NCBI RefSeq assembly: GCF_031082405.1 | Contig: NZ_JAVHJU010000043.1 | Coordinates: 62,001 to 126,000, forward strand | DNA length: 64,000 nucleotides | Reading direction: 5' to 3' | DNA from: Amycolatopsis sp. A133 | GTDB lineage: Bacteria; Actinomycetota; Actinomycetes; Mycobacteriales; Pseudonocardiaceae | Shown: positions 35,441 to 43,890 of the stretch, piece after piece | How the letters are laid out: every line of letters begins with the position of its first letter | How positions within the stretch are numbered: the first letter of the stretch is position 1 | Position numbers and translations under genes: made by a program | Notes under the pieces: generated by a model | What the model was told of the DNA's origin: nothing | Database searches by the model: none | The model's input: only the letters and a program-made list of their open reading frames with translations

Positions 35441-36553
35441 TCATCGGGCCTCGGTAGCCGGCTTGAACCGTTGCGCGAACTGGGCGGTGAAGAGGTCCGC
35501 TCCCTTGCGCCGGACGACTGTCTCCAGAGGCGCCGCCACGGCGGCGCCTTCGGGGCCGGGGAGCTGGCCCACACCGGCCTTGGTGCCCAACGGCAGGAAA
35601 ATCCGCGGAACCGACGCCGGCTCGTAGACGGATCCGGGCTGCTCGCCGCGTAGCCGAGCCCGGATGTTTTCGACGACGACGGGCGCCTGCGTCTGCGCGT
35701 GGGTGGCCATCTTGGCGTCGGGCAGATCGGCGATGTCGCCGAGCGCGTAGACGTTCCGGTGGCCGACCACGTTCAGGTGCGCGTCGACCGGAACCGTGTG
35801 TCGCTCAGTGAGTTCGACGAGGGCGCCGTCCTCCAGGTAGCCGGTGTTGACCCGCGCGCCGAAGCTGCGGAACCAGATGTCGGCGGAAATCGGCTCGCCG
35901 GTGTCCGTCAGCACCGTGAACGCCGTCTCCGTTCCGGCCTCGACGGGCGGCAAGGCGGTCAGCGACGTGCCGAGACGCAGCTCCACCTTCAGCTCCTCGA
36001 GCTGGCGGCGGAGATCGTCGCGCACCTCGGGGAGGAAACCGGGGAGAAGCTCGGGCGCCGGATCGACGATGGTGATGCGCTTGTCCGGCCACACCTCGCG
36101 GATCTCGCCCGACAGCTCGAGCCCGACCGGGCCCGCCCCCAGGATCAGGACCCGTTCGGCGCGCGCGAGCTGGTCGTTCGTGTGGCGCAGATCCGCCACG
36201 GCCTGCGCCGCACTCGTGGCTGCGTGCCGGGGGTGCGCCGGGTACGAGTGGCTCGACCCGGTGGCCAGGACGAGGTGGCCGGCATCAACGCGGCCACCCG
36301 AGGCCAGGGTGACGCCGGTGGAATCGGCCGACGTCACGGTGTCCCGGAGCACGTGGCCGTTGTCCAGCAGGGTCCGGTAGGCGAAGAACGGGCGGTGAGC
36401 CCAGTCGGGTCGCGTCAACGCCCGCAGCGAACCCGCGTAGTTGACGAACGCATCCCGGGGATCGATGAGCGTGACCTCCGCGTCGCCGTCCAGCGACTTC
36501 GCGACGAGGGTGCCGGCGTACCCGCCTCCGACGACCACGACTGCCGAGTTCAT
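35441..36553 (-). CDS. FAD/NAD(P)-dependent oxidoreductase (FSP1/AIF-like, pyridine nucleotide-disulfide family)
   Basis: The protein is 370 aa. The FAD-binding GGGYAGTLVAKSL is at the N-terminus, a second nucleotide motif ILGAGPVGLELSGE lies near residue 140, and VYALGDIAD gives the C-terminal FAD contact. There is no redox CxxxxC. Relatives reduce quinones or act as NADH oxidoreductases. It is divergent from the MarR gene, and the inverted repeat between them lies over its promoter, so it is the probable MarR target, perhaps induced by phenols or quinones. The 185 bp between its stop and the PKS start show no gene. Confidence 0.88.
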   Translation of the reverse strand: MNSAVVVVGGGYAGTLVAKSLDGDAEVTLIDPRDAFVNYAGSLRALTRPDWAHRPFFAYRTLLDNGHVLRDTVTSADSTGVTLASGGRVDAGHLVLATGSSHSYPAHPRHAATSAAQAVADLRHTNDQLARAERVLILGAGPVGLELSGEIREVWPDKRITIVDPAPELLPGFLPEVRDDLRRQLEELKVELRLGTSLTALPPVEAGTETAFTVLTDTGEPISADIWFRSFGARVNTGYLEDGALVELTERHTVPVDAHLNVVGHRNVYALGDIADLPDAKMATHAQTQAPVVVENIRARLRGEQPGSVYEPASVPRIFLPLGTKAGVGQLPGPEGAAVAAPLETVVRRKGADLFTAQFAQRFKPATEAR

Positions 36554-36576
36554 GTGCTGCGCCTTTCGCCGACAAG

Positions 36577-36619
36577 AGTTGACACGACAACTCTAGCCGG
36601 ACGAGTTGTCGTGTCAACT
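36577..36619. promoter_or_regulatory. MarR operator, 17-bp inverted repeat
   Basis: AGTTGACACGACAACTC (36577-36593) and its exact reverse complement (36603-36619) are separated by 9 nt. Each arm is itself partly palindromic (AGTTG and CAACT), suggesting two MarR dimer sites. The repeat covers the divergent promoters of the oxidoreductase and the MarR gene. Confidence 0.8.
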
Positions 36620-36633
36620 TCGAGTTGGGTAGC

Positions 36634-37122
36634 ATGGTTCACATGGCCACTGCTGCATCCCTGTCGTCGGCGGAATGGGCGTTCTGGGACTCGTGGATGC
36701 GGGCCCAGCGCCTGCTGGCCAAGGAGGTCGACCGGGTCTTGCAGCGCGACTTCGGGATCTCCAAGGCCGAGTTCAGCGTTCTCGTGACCCTGCAGGCGGC
36801 TCCCGACGGACAAATGCGGGTCACCGACCTGGCCGAGTCGCTCGACTGGGAGAAGAGCCGCGTTGCGCACCAGCTGACGCGGATGGAGCGTCGTGGGCTG
36901 CTCGAGCGGAGCGAAGCGGGCGCCGCCGGCCGCCGGACCGGCGTCACGCTGACGCCATCGGGCAAGGAGGTGGTCGAGCGCGCGATCCGCGGGCACGCAC
37001 ACACCATCCGCCGGCTCGCCTTCGACCGGCTCTCACCCGAGCAGGCCGCAGCGATCGGCGCTTGGAGCAGCGGTCTGGTCGAGCACCTCACAGCGGCTTC
37101 GGCCGAGCCCGGCGAAACCTGA
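36634..37122 (+). CDS. MarR-family transcriptional regulator
   Basis: This 162-aa protein from ATG 36634 (alternative ATG 36643) has the MarR winged helix: FGISKAEFSVLVTLQ, RVTDLAESLDWEKSRVAHQL and TRMERRGLLER, followed by a beta-wing with GRRTGVTLTPSGKE. It should bind as a dimer to the inverted repeat just upstream. It would repress itself and the divergent flavoprotein gene until a small ligand releases it. Confidence 0.92.
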   Translation: MVHMATAASLSSAEWAFWDSWMRAQRLLAKEVDRVLQRDFGISKAEFSVLVTLQAAPDGQMRVTDLAESLDWEKSRVAHQLTRMERRGLLERSEAGAAGRRTGVTLTPSGKEVVERAIRGHAHTIRRLAFDRLSPEQAAAIGAWSSGLVEHLTAASAEPGET

Positions 37123-37423
37123 GGTCTGCGTCCGCACGCGGATTCGAGGAGCCCGCTGCCGGCGCTGCGGTCTGCTTCCGTCACCAGAAGTGGATTACGG
37201 TCTTACCGATCGTCCGCCTGCTCTCGGCCGGTCAGGCCGTCGAGGATCGTCACCTGACAGTCAACCGCAAACAGCTCCGACGGAGATAACGCAGCTACCG
37301 GCCATTGCACCAGAACCCCGATCGAGCTCTTTCCGCTCTCCTTAAAAAGGCCGTGGCGGCGGCAGTCGCGGGGATCCGTCGTCGTAGGATGCCTGCCGAC
37401 ACGAGACCGAAGGTGAGCTCTCC
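37123..37423. other. Intergenic region with no recognised gene
   Basis: About 300 bp lie between the MarR gene and the next plus-strand gene. No coding frame with a plausible product, tRNA or strong hairpin was seen. The promoter of the following gene should be here. Confidence 0.4.
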
Positions 37424-38272
37424 ATGCCAGCCGAGGAGCCGGACGACGGCAAGCGTGCCGTCCCCGCAACGACCAACGAGGTCAAGGGCTCTTCGGTCGG
37501 CACTCTGGTGCAAGCAGGAACGATCCACGGCAAGATCAAGGTCCTGAACCTCCATTTCAGCACGATCGGTTTTGTGCTCGTCTGCGCCGCTGTCGCCGTG
37601 GTTTTGGTGGCCGGTTTGTTGTGGCTGCCACCCGGCCGCCCGGAATCCGGGACCGGCGCCCATCCCCCGCAGCCGCCCGGGATCGTGCTGCAGAAGGTGA
37701 GTCACGCGTTCAGCCCGGAGCTGGACCGGGTGGCGGTGTTCGTCCACAATCCCGCCACCGAAGCCGTCCCCCTCGCGAATATCGATCTCTACCTCGATTT
37801 CGACGCCAGAAACTGGTGGCACGACCCATCGGATCAGGAAGAGTGGCACTTCGAAGTCGGCAGCAAAATGTTCCTCGGCCCCCAGAACCGGGAGGGGGAA
37901 ACCCGCCTGCACGGCACCGTCCGAGCCGCCGGCACCCAGTTCGACCTGCCTCTGATCGGCCAGGGTTTCGTCGCCGAAGACGGCAGCTGGCGACGCCTGC
38001 TCACCTTCTCCACCCAGGCTGTGCTGCCCGCCGGGCAGACGACCGAGGTGACGATCGACCTCCCCGCCGAGTTCCCCGTCAAAGCGGCGGGATCCCACAA
38101 CGGAGAACTGAAGGAAGTGCACTTCGATCCGACCAGAGGTTCGCTCTTCACCCACGTTCTGATGCGCACGCCGAGTTCAGTTTCCCACGCCTGCGACTTC
38201 GTCCGCCGGAATCCGGACCCCGCCCTCTGCGACACGGTCGACCCCGCCGCAATGGTGACCGCACCACGGTAG
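37424..38272 (+). CDS. Membrane protein with N-terminal RHIM-like amyloid motif
   Basis: The 282-aa protein is unusual. Residues 17-40 (NEVKGSSVGTLVQAGTIHGK and on) match the bacterial amyloid signalling pattern related to RHIM (N-x-V-x-G ... V-Q-A-G-x-I-x-G), which in actinobacteria is found on immune-type receptors and their effectors. A single membrane helix follows (about 47-68). The outer part, about 200 residues, is an unrecognised globular, probably beta-rich domain (VFVHNPATEAVPLANIDLYL). The motif would face the cytoplasm. A matching partner with the same motif was not found in the window. GAAGGTGAG precedes the ATG. Function unknown. Confidence 0.75.
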   Translation: MPAEEPDDGKRAVPATTNEVKGSSVGTLVQAGTIHGKIKVLNLHFSTIGFVLVCAAVAVVLVAGLLWLPPGRPESGTGAHPPQPPGIVLQKVSHAFSPELDRVAVFVHNPATEAVPLANIDLYLDFDARNWWHDPSDQEEWHFEVGSKMFLGPQNREGETRLHGTVRAAGTQFDLPLIGQGFVAEDGSWRRLLTFSTQAVLPAGQTTEVTIDLPAEFPVKAAGSHNGELKEVHFDPTRGSLFTHVLMRTPSSVSHACDFVRRNPDPALCDTVDPAAMVTAPR

Positions 38273-38767
38273 GGCAATGCCGGAACATCGGCTTCGAGCA
38301 CAGGCCTTACCAGACACAACCGGAACCCTGCCCCGCAGCATCTTCCGGAACGGGATGGCACCGCAGTCCTGGCACAGCGTCGCGCACGCCACGCGCAGGG
38401 ACTGGCAACCGGCGCGCGGGCCGAAGGGTACGGGCTCCGCCGACCGTCGGCGCTCCAGTTCCTCGTCCAGTGCGGCCAGCGCGGGAGCCAGTGCTCGGAG
38501 GTACGTGGCGCGCGGGGCCTGGAACAGCCGGCGCCACCATGGTGCGAGCAGACCGAGTGCCACCCGGCGGCCCTCCAGGAAGGCTCGCCGCAATCGGGGG
38601 TCGCGCCGGTCCCTCAGCCGATGCGCCGCGCTGATCAGGCCCTTGACACAGCTCTCCGCCCTCGGCGACGTCACGTGCCTCCGGCGCGGGCCGGACCGCC
38701 GTCGTCCCGGCGGCCGCTCCTGCCGGTGTCGTGGCTTCTTGGGCTTCCGTTTCTCGGACCGCGGCAT
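38177..38767 (-). CDS. Hypothetical basic protein downstream of the FHA gene
   Basis: A 196-aa frame starts 8 bp after the FHA stop on the same strand. The first 35 residues are very rich in Arg/Lys/Pro, the middle is helical, and a Cys-containing segment (VACATLCQDCG) follows. Its last 95 bp are antisense to the end of the membrane protein gene, which weakens the case for the full length. Codon use in the first 150 codons looks coding (high GC third positions). No family recognised. Confidence 0.45.
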   Translation of the reverse strand: MPRSEKRKPKKPRHRQERPPGRRRSGPRRRHVTSPRAESCVKGLISAAHRLRDRRDPRLRRAFLEGRRVALGLLAPWWRRLFQAPRATYLRALAPALAALDEELERRRSAEPVPFGPRAGCQSLRVACATLCQDCGAIPFRKMLRGRVPVVSGKACARSRCSGIALPWCGHHCGGVDRVAEGGVRIPADEVAGVGN

Positions 38768-38774
38768 GACGCCG

Positions 38775-39566
38775 TCATCCGGGGAACAACGGTGGCTCGG
38801 GGAGCTCCAGCCATTCGAGGTCCATCGGCACCAGGGTCGTCGAGAGCACCAGCTCGCGCAGCAGGTTCACGGTCAGGGTCAGCCCCACCGGCTCCCCCAC
38901 CTCCTCCCGGCGCAGGCCGTGCACCCCGGCGTCGGAAAGCCGCTGCCGCACCCGGGAAACCAGGTGCTCGACGCGCTTGGCCGTCCAGTTCTCGTGCGGC
39001 CGCCGCTCGGCGAGCTCGGCGGCCGCCTGCTGCCGGGACAGCGGCAGCGGCTGGGGGTCGTAACCGAGGTAACGCTGCCCGAGCACCGCCAGCACGAGGT
39101 GCTCCTCCGGGGACAGCCGCCAGCGTTTCGGCGGCGCCGTCGGTTGTGTCGGGCGGCGCGTGACGACGCCGGCCTCGCCGTCGGAGACGAGCAGCTCCAG
39201 CACGTGCTCCCGGGTGCCGCGCAGGAACAGCGCGGTGTAGCCGTCGGCCAGCGGCAGTGGTTCGCTGTCGCGGTGCAGCAGGACGCTGTCGGACAGCCGG
39301 ATCGGCGAGCGGCCGGTGTTGCTGAGCCACCAGCGGTCCCGCTCGTGCACGAGCAGCCCGTGGACCCGGCTGATCCGCACGTCCTCCTCGCCGACGCAGA
39401 CGTCGACCTCCAGCCGGTTGCGCCCGAAGGTCACCCGCTTCCCGGGCGACGGCGGCACCGCGACGCCGCCGGTGACGGTCAGCGCGCTCAACATGCCCGG
39501 CACACTGCCGGCGACGCCGTGGCGCAGGCTGCGCCCGCGGTGCGGATCGAGGCGTTCGGTGGTCAC
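38775..39566 (-). CDS. FHA domain protein with C-terminal winged-helix-like region
   Basis: Read from GTG 39566 (GGAGG 5 nt upstream, and a GTGA overlap with the beta-helix stop) it has 263 aa. Residues about 40-115 form an FHA domain: VTFGRN, ISRVHGLLV and LSNTGRSPIRL contain the Arg, Ser, His and Asn that bind phosphothreonine. Residues 140-230 (SPEEHLVLAVLGQRYLGYD ... AKRVEHLVSRVRQRLSDAGV) look like a winged-helix. A phosphothreonine reader with a possible DNA-binding tail fits with the Ser/Thr kinase two genes upstream. Confidence 0.85.
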   Translation of the reverse strand: MTTERLDPHRGRSLRHGVAGSVPGMLSALTVTGGVAVPPSPGKRVTFGRNRLEVDVCVGEEDVRISRVHGLLVHERDRWWLSNTGRSPIRLSDSVLLHRDSEPLPLADGYTALFLRGTREHVLELLVSDGEAGVVTRRPTQPTAPPKRWRLSPEEHLVLAVLGQRYLGYDPQPLPLSRQQAAAELAERRPHENWTAKRVEHLVSRVRQRLSDAGVHGLRREEVGEPVGLTLTVNLLRELVLSTTLVPMDLEWLELPEPPLFPG

Positions 39567-40768
39567 GGCCACCTCCGTTCGTAAGCACCGATGTCGAAGC
39601 CCGCGCCGGCGGGCCGGGCGACACCGTCGAGATCGAACCCGGGGGCGCGCTCGGGACTGCCGGCGTCGACCGCGGCCGAGCCTTCGGTGAGGTGGTAGTC
39701 GCCGCGGGCCGGATCGGCGAACCCCGGGTCCCCGGTGAAGTTGTGATCGGCGGCGAACGGTCCGGCGTCGATCGGTCCGTCACCGAACACGTTGTTGCGC
39801 AAGGTGTTCCTTCCGGTGAACCGGTCGGCGTCGATCAGCAGGGAGCCGCGGGTGTTGCCGGCGAAGGTGTTGTTGACGATCGTCAGGTCCCGCATGGTCC
39901 CGCTCGACTCGACCCAGAGGCTCAGCCCGGCCTGCGCGTTGCCGGTGGACAGGTTGTCGAAGACCCGGATGTCCGAGAGCAGCCGGCTTTCCGAGTAGTC
40001 CTCGACGGCGAGCCCGATCCCGGCCTTGGTGGCCTCGCGGGTACCGCCGACGACGTTGGCGTAGATGTCCACAGTGGACGAGGAGTCGACGTAGACGTCC
40101 GGGCCGCCGTTGCCGGTGACGACGTTGTGGTGGATCTTCACCCGGGCGGCGTCGTCGTACTTGACGTCGATGCCTTCCTCGCCGTTGTCGTGCACGCGGC
40201 AGCCGGACACCTCGACGTCCGACGAGCCCGAGGCGATGCTCAGCGCTTCGTGGTCGGCCGAGGTGCCACGGGAGTTGGTGCCGCGAATGTCGCAGCCGGT
40301 GATCCGCACCCGCCGGGTGCCGACCAGCACCAGCCCGCCGTCGCGGGAGCCGTCGACGCCGAAGCGGTCGAACACGAGGTCGTGCGCGCCCTCGGCGTAC
40401 ACGCCGAAACCGGTCGAGCCGGACACGGTCACGTCGGTGAACTCCAGCCAGCCGTGCCCACCCACGGCCAGCAGCCCGGCCCGGCCGCCGGCGCCGGTCA
40501 GCACCGCGGTGCCGCCGATGCCGGTGAACCGGATCGGCCGGCCCGGGGCGCCGTCACGGCGAACCGTCAGCCCGCCCGGGTACGTGCCGGCCTCGATCGC
40601 GACCGTGTCACCCGGGCGGGCCCGGTCGGCCGCGGCCTGGACGGTCGTGAACTGCCCGTGCGGCCCGACGCGCCAGGTTCGCGGCACCGGTCCGGCAGCC
40701 CCCTCGGCTGTCGGACCGGCCATGGCCACCACTAGGAGCGCCACTCCGGCCAGTACCCGTGTCGCCAC
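39563..40768 (-). CDS. Secreted right-handed parallel beta-helix protein
   Basis: The 401-aa protein begins with a signal peptide (about residues 1-24, cleavage near AEGAAG). FTTVQAAADRARPGDTVAIEAGTYPGG marks the usual start of a pectate-lyase-like beta-helix (NosD/DUF1565 type). Repeats such as VRITGCDIRG, VEVSGCRVHDN and VKIHHNVVTGN give the coil turns. Such proteins bind or cleave polysaccharides; no catalytic set could be assigned. It lies between the kinase and the FHA gene and overlaps the latter. Confidence 0.86.
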   Translation of the reverse strand: MATRVLAGVALLVVAMAGPTAEGAAGPVPRTWRVGPHGQFTTVQAAADRARPGDTVAIEAGTYPGGLTVRRDGAPGRPIRFTGIGGTAVLTGAGGRAGLLAVGGHGWLEFTDVTVSGSTGFGVYAEGAHDLVFDRFGVDGSRDGGLVLVGTRRVRITGCDIRGTNSRGTSADHEALSIASGSSDVEVSGCRVHDNGEEGIDVKYDDAARVKIHHNVVTGNGGPDVYVDSSSTVDIYANVVGGTREATKAGIGLAVEDYSESRLLSDIRVFDNLSTGNAQAGLSLWVESSGTMRDLTIVNNTFAGNTRGSLLIDADRFTGRNTLRNNVFGDGPIDAGPFAADHNFTGDPGFADPARGDYHLTEGSAAVDAGSPERAPGFDLDGVARPAGAGFDIGAYERRWP

Positions 40769-40831
40769 TGCTCGTCCCGTCTCCTCCGGCCCGCGAACCC
40801 GGTTCCGGCTCTCCCCTTTCTAGCCGGGGCG

Positions 40832-40851
40832 GCCGGGGACCGGTCCCCGGC
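40832..40851. repeat. Perfect 20-bp palindrome next to the kinase stop
   Basis: The 20 bases read identically on both strands and end one base before the kinase stop codon. The shorter palindrome GGGACCGGTCCC recurs near 42719, upstream of the same gene. It could be a terminator or a protein-binding site. Confidence 0.4.
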
Positions 40852-42630
40852 TCACGGCAGCCGCCGGACGAGGACCTCCGCCAGCGATCGCGCGGTCGCG
40901 CACAGCGCGGCCCCACCCGCCGCCTCGGTGTCCTCGACGGAGACCACGGCGACCTCGTCCCGGTTCGAGGGAGTGCCGTTCAGCACCGGCAGGGCCGGGG
41001 TGTAGGAGCGGTGCACGACCTTGACGGCGCACTCCGGGTGCCCGCCCGGCACCGGCGCCACGACGGCGGTGCGGGTCCCGATGCGGATCCGCTCGCCCGG
41101 CACGTCCGGGTCCGCCTCGATGGGCCATTCCCGGGTGAACTGCACGTCGATGGTGCGCGGATCGGCCTCCCACGTGCAGTCCCAGCGGCCGAACCCGCGG
41201 TCCGGTTCCTTGGGCCGGCCCAGCGCACCCGAAGTCGCGGCGTCGTCGAGCAGGGCGCAGGCGTCGACGTGCGCCAGTGACCACTCCGGGAGCGGGGCGC
41301 GCCGCGGCAGGGGCCCGTTGGCGAGCATGGCCAGCACACCGGACAGCACCGCCTCCGAGAAGGTGCACAGCGGCGCGTCCTGCGCGTCTTCCAACCGGTG
41401 TGACGTGATGACGACCCGGTTGGCGTCGGCCAGCGAAATGGCACGCTCGCAGACGCCGTCGTGGACCTCCGGATATTCGATTTCGCCCATCTTGCCGGGC
41501 ACCGGCGGCCGGGGCGGGTACCGCAGCGGGCCGGTCAGATCGAGCCGGGTCTGCACCTGGCCCTTGTCGTCGGCCAGCGTGGTCGTGACCACGCAGCTGC
41601 CGAAGTTCAGCACCTCGGGGTCCACGAACGGCTCCCCGAACGAGGTGAGCGAGTTGATCGAGATCGCGGCGCACGGGTCCGTCCCGGCCGGGTCGGCACC
41701 CAGGGTGTTCGCCCCGCCCGGTGCGCCGTCGGTGGTCGTCCACAGCGGCCGGCCGACGACGAACCCGGCCACCAGCGCGGCCACCGCCGCCAGGGCGGCC
41801 CCGGCGAGCAGCCGGCGGCGCAGGCGGCGGCGCGATCGCCGGGGCGCGGGCGCGTCCGCCGTGAGCAGCGTGACCGCCTCGGCGGCGCCGGGCCGGTCGG
41901 CCGGGTGCCGGGCCATCAGCGCGGCGAGCACCGGGGCGAAGGGCCCGGCGCGAACGGCGGGCTCGGGCCGTCCGGCGGCGGCGCGGCGCATCTGCGCGAA
42001 CGGACCGTCCTCGCCCGTGCCCCACGGCGACCGGCCTTCGATCGCGGCGTAGAGGGTGGCGCCCAGGGAGAAGACGTCCGAGGCGGGCCCGGCTTCGGCG
42101 CCGTCGGCCACCTCGGGCGAGACGTACCCGAGCGTGCCGGTGAGCTGGGCGCCGCCGGTGCGGGTGACCTCGGTCCAGCGGGCGATGCCCAGGTCGGTCA
42201 GCTTGGCGACATCGTCCGCGGTCACCAGGACGTTGCCCGGCTTGACGTCGCGGTGGACGATGCCGCGGGCGTGCATGTCCGCGAGCGCCGCGGCGAGCTG
42301 CGCGCCGATCCGCCGGACCCGGTCCTCGGGCAGCGGGCCACCGTCGTCGACGAGTTCCTCGAGGCTCCGGGCGGCCAGGTATTCCGTGACCAGCCACTGG
42401 GCGTCCCCGTCGACGACGGTGTCGAACACCGTGACGACGTTCGAGTGCAGCAACCCGGCCCCGATGCGTGCCTCCCGCCGGATCTGCCCGGCGTCCTCCC
42501 CCAGCGACCGCTTGAGCGTCACCTGCCTGCCGAGCTCGAGGTCGACCGCCCGCCAGACGACACCCATGCCACCCCGGCCGAGCTCCTCCTCCAACCGGTA
42601 GCGGTTGGCCACGACTCGCCCGTTGCTCAC
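40852..42630 (-). CDS. Membrane Ser/Thr protein kinase (PknB-like)
   Basis: The 592-aa protein has a Hanks-type kinase domain (1-265): GRGGMGVVWRAVD, ATP lysine K40, HRDVKPGN and DLGIAR (DLG in place of DFG), then SPEV. A basic juxtamembrane segment and one membrane helix (about 285-307) follow. The outer domain of about 280 residues carries several Cys, probably disulfide-bonded, and shows DUF3558-like repeats (DPCAAIS, DACALLDDA). It would sense an outside signal and phosphorylate cytoplasmic proteins, of which the FHA protein is a candidate reader. ATG 42630. Confidence 0.92.
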   Translation of the reverse strand: MSNGRVVANRYRLEEELGRGGMGVVWRAVDLELGRQVTLKRSLGEDAGQIRREARIGAGLLHSNVVTVFDTVVDGDAQWLVTEYLAARSLEELVDDGGPLPEDRVRRIGAQLAAALADMHARGIVHRDVKPGNVLVTADDVAKLTDLGIARWTEVTRTGGAQLTGTLGYVSPEVADGAEAGPASDVFSLGATLYAAIEGRSPWGTGEDGPFAQMRRAAAGRPEPAVRAGPFAPVLAALMARHPADRPGAAEAVTLLTADAPAPRRSRRRLRRRLLAGAALAAVAALVAGFVVGRPLWTTTDGAPGGANTLGADPAGTDPCAAISINSLTSFGEPFVDPEVLNFGSCVVTTTLADDKGQVQTRLDLTGPLRYPPRPPVPGKMGEIEYPEVHDGVCERAISLADANRVVITSHRLEDAQDAPLCTFSEAVLSGVLAMLANGPLPRRAPLPEWSLAHVDACALLDDAATSGALGRPKEPDRGFGRWDCTWEADPRTIDVQFTREWPIEADPDVPGERIRIGTRTAVVAPVPGGHPECAVKVVHRSYTPALPVLNGTPSNRDEVAVVSVEDTEAAGGAALCATARSLAEVLVRRLP

Positions 42631-42780
42631 GTGAGCAGTCTACGAAAAAACGTGTCGGTCTGCTGACACCGCGTCACCGCGGCGGCGGGCCGAACCGGTT
42701 CGCCCTGGCTGGTTCTTCGGGACCGGTCCCCGGGATCCCGCCCGATACTGCGGACGCACACGCGAAGTCGTGGGGGAACA

Positions 42781-43242
42781 GTGACGAAGACAGGCGAGTA
42801 CCCGCAGGTGCGGCTGGCCTGCGTCCACGGCGATCGACAGCGCGAGAACGGTTTTGCCTCCACGACCACTGTCCGGTACTCGCTGAGCGACATCCCGGTT
42901 GCGCGGCCCGCCACCGGCCTCGCCGAAGCCACGGTGGCCTGCGGCTCGTGTGCGAGCCGGATACGGGTGCGTGTGTTCAGTCCCGCCGGACGCCGGCGGT
43001 GGAAGCTGGCTTGGTTCGGGCTGTTGCTGTCCGGGGCGTTGCTCGCCACACCGTCGACCATCCGCCTGATCGCCTTGGACGCGCTCGACGACCCGGACCC
43101 GCTGGCGTACGTGCGGCCGGTGCTCACCAACGTACTCGGCCTCGGCGGTGTGGTCGTGGGCGCCAGGTTCCTCTTCACCGAAGACGGCGTCCGGCTCACT
43201 TCGTTCTGGGGTGACGCCGGCCACCGCCTGCGCCGGTGGTGA
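42781..43242 (+). CDS. Small membrane protein of unknown function
   Basis: This 153-aa frame from GTG 42781 has GGGGGAA just upstream. It contains a CxxC-like pair region (VACGSCASRIRV) and two hydrophobic segments (about 78-98 and 112-132). It is divergent from the kinase, separated by 150 bp. I do not recognise the family. Confidence 0.65.
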   Translation: MTKTGEYPQVRLACVHGDRQRENGFASTTTVRYSLSDIPVARPATGLAEATVACGSCASRIRVRVFSPAGRRRWKLAWFGLLLSGALLATPSTIRLIALDALDDPDPLAYVRPVLTNVLGLGGVVVGARFLFTEDGVRLTSFWGDAGHRLRRW

Positions 43243-43245
43243 GCG

Positions 43246-43839
43246 TCAGCTGCCACCAGGTCCGGAATCGCGGAAGACGTCGGCGGGAGAGCCGTGGATG
43301 GTGGTCATGGCGGCGAGGCCGTCGGTGCCGGCGTGGTTCGTGCGGACCACCAGTGTTCGTGCCACCAGGTCACCGATCCGCTGACCTCGCTTGGTCAACA
43401 CCATGCTTGCCACCGCCACCAGCCCCAGCAGCAACCCGTCGACCGTGAGCAGGACCCACCGGATCAGGTAGGCGCGGCCCTTCGGCCGCCCGCCTCGCAG
43501 GGTCTCGATCCGCAGTCCCATCACCAGCATCCCGGGCGTGACCCCGCCACGACGCAGCGGCACCCAGATCTGGATCAGGAGGTCGCAGGCGTACGCCGCC
43601 CCGACAAAGGTGATCGCGGGCGCCCAGAGGATCGCCTTCGGCGGCACCAGACCCCACTGCATCAGGGGGATGACCACAACCCCGGCCAAGATGGCGACAA
43701 GCACCCCCACGCCGACGGCGAGGGCCCAGTCCAGCACGGCCTGGACGACACGACGGCCCGCCATCCCCAGCCGGTCCGTCACCTCGGCCGCCCGGCCGGT
43801 TTCCGGTCGTGGCCCACCTGATCGGGCCGAGGTGATCAC
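43246..43839 (-). CDS. RDD-family membrane protein
   Basis: From GTG 43839 the protein has 197 aa. It has the RDD pattern with three or four hydrophobic segments and the hallmark TPGMLVMGLRIETLRGGRP, followed by RWVLLTVDGLLLGLV. An in-frame start at 43884 is possible. RDD proteins are membrane proteins of mostly unknown role, some linked to ion exchange. It converges with the preceding gene with a 3-bp gap. Confidence 0.82.
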   Translation of the reverse strand: MITSARSGGPRPETGRAAEVTDRLGMAGRRVVQAVLDWALAVGVGVLVAILAGVVVIPLMQWGLVPPKAILWAPAITFVGAAYACDLLIQIWVPLRRGGVTPGMLVMGLRIETLRGGRPKGRAYLIRWVLLTVDGLLLGLVAVASMVLTKRGQRIGDLVARTLVVRTNHAGTDGLAAMTTIHGSPADVFRDSGPGGS

Positions 43840-43890
43840 CGCGCTCTCAGCACACCCGGCGAGTCTTGCACACCAGTCAAGCACGGGCAG

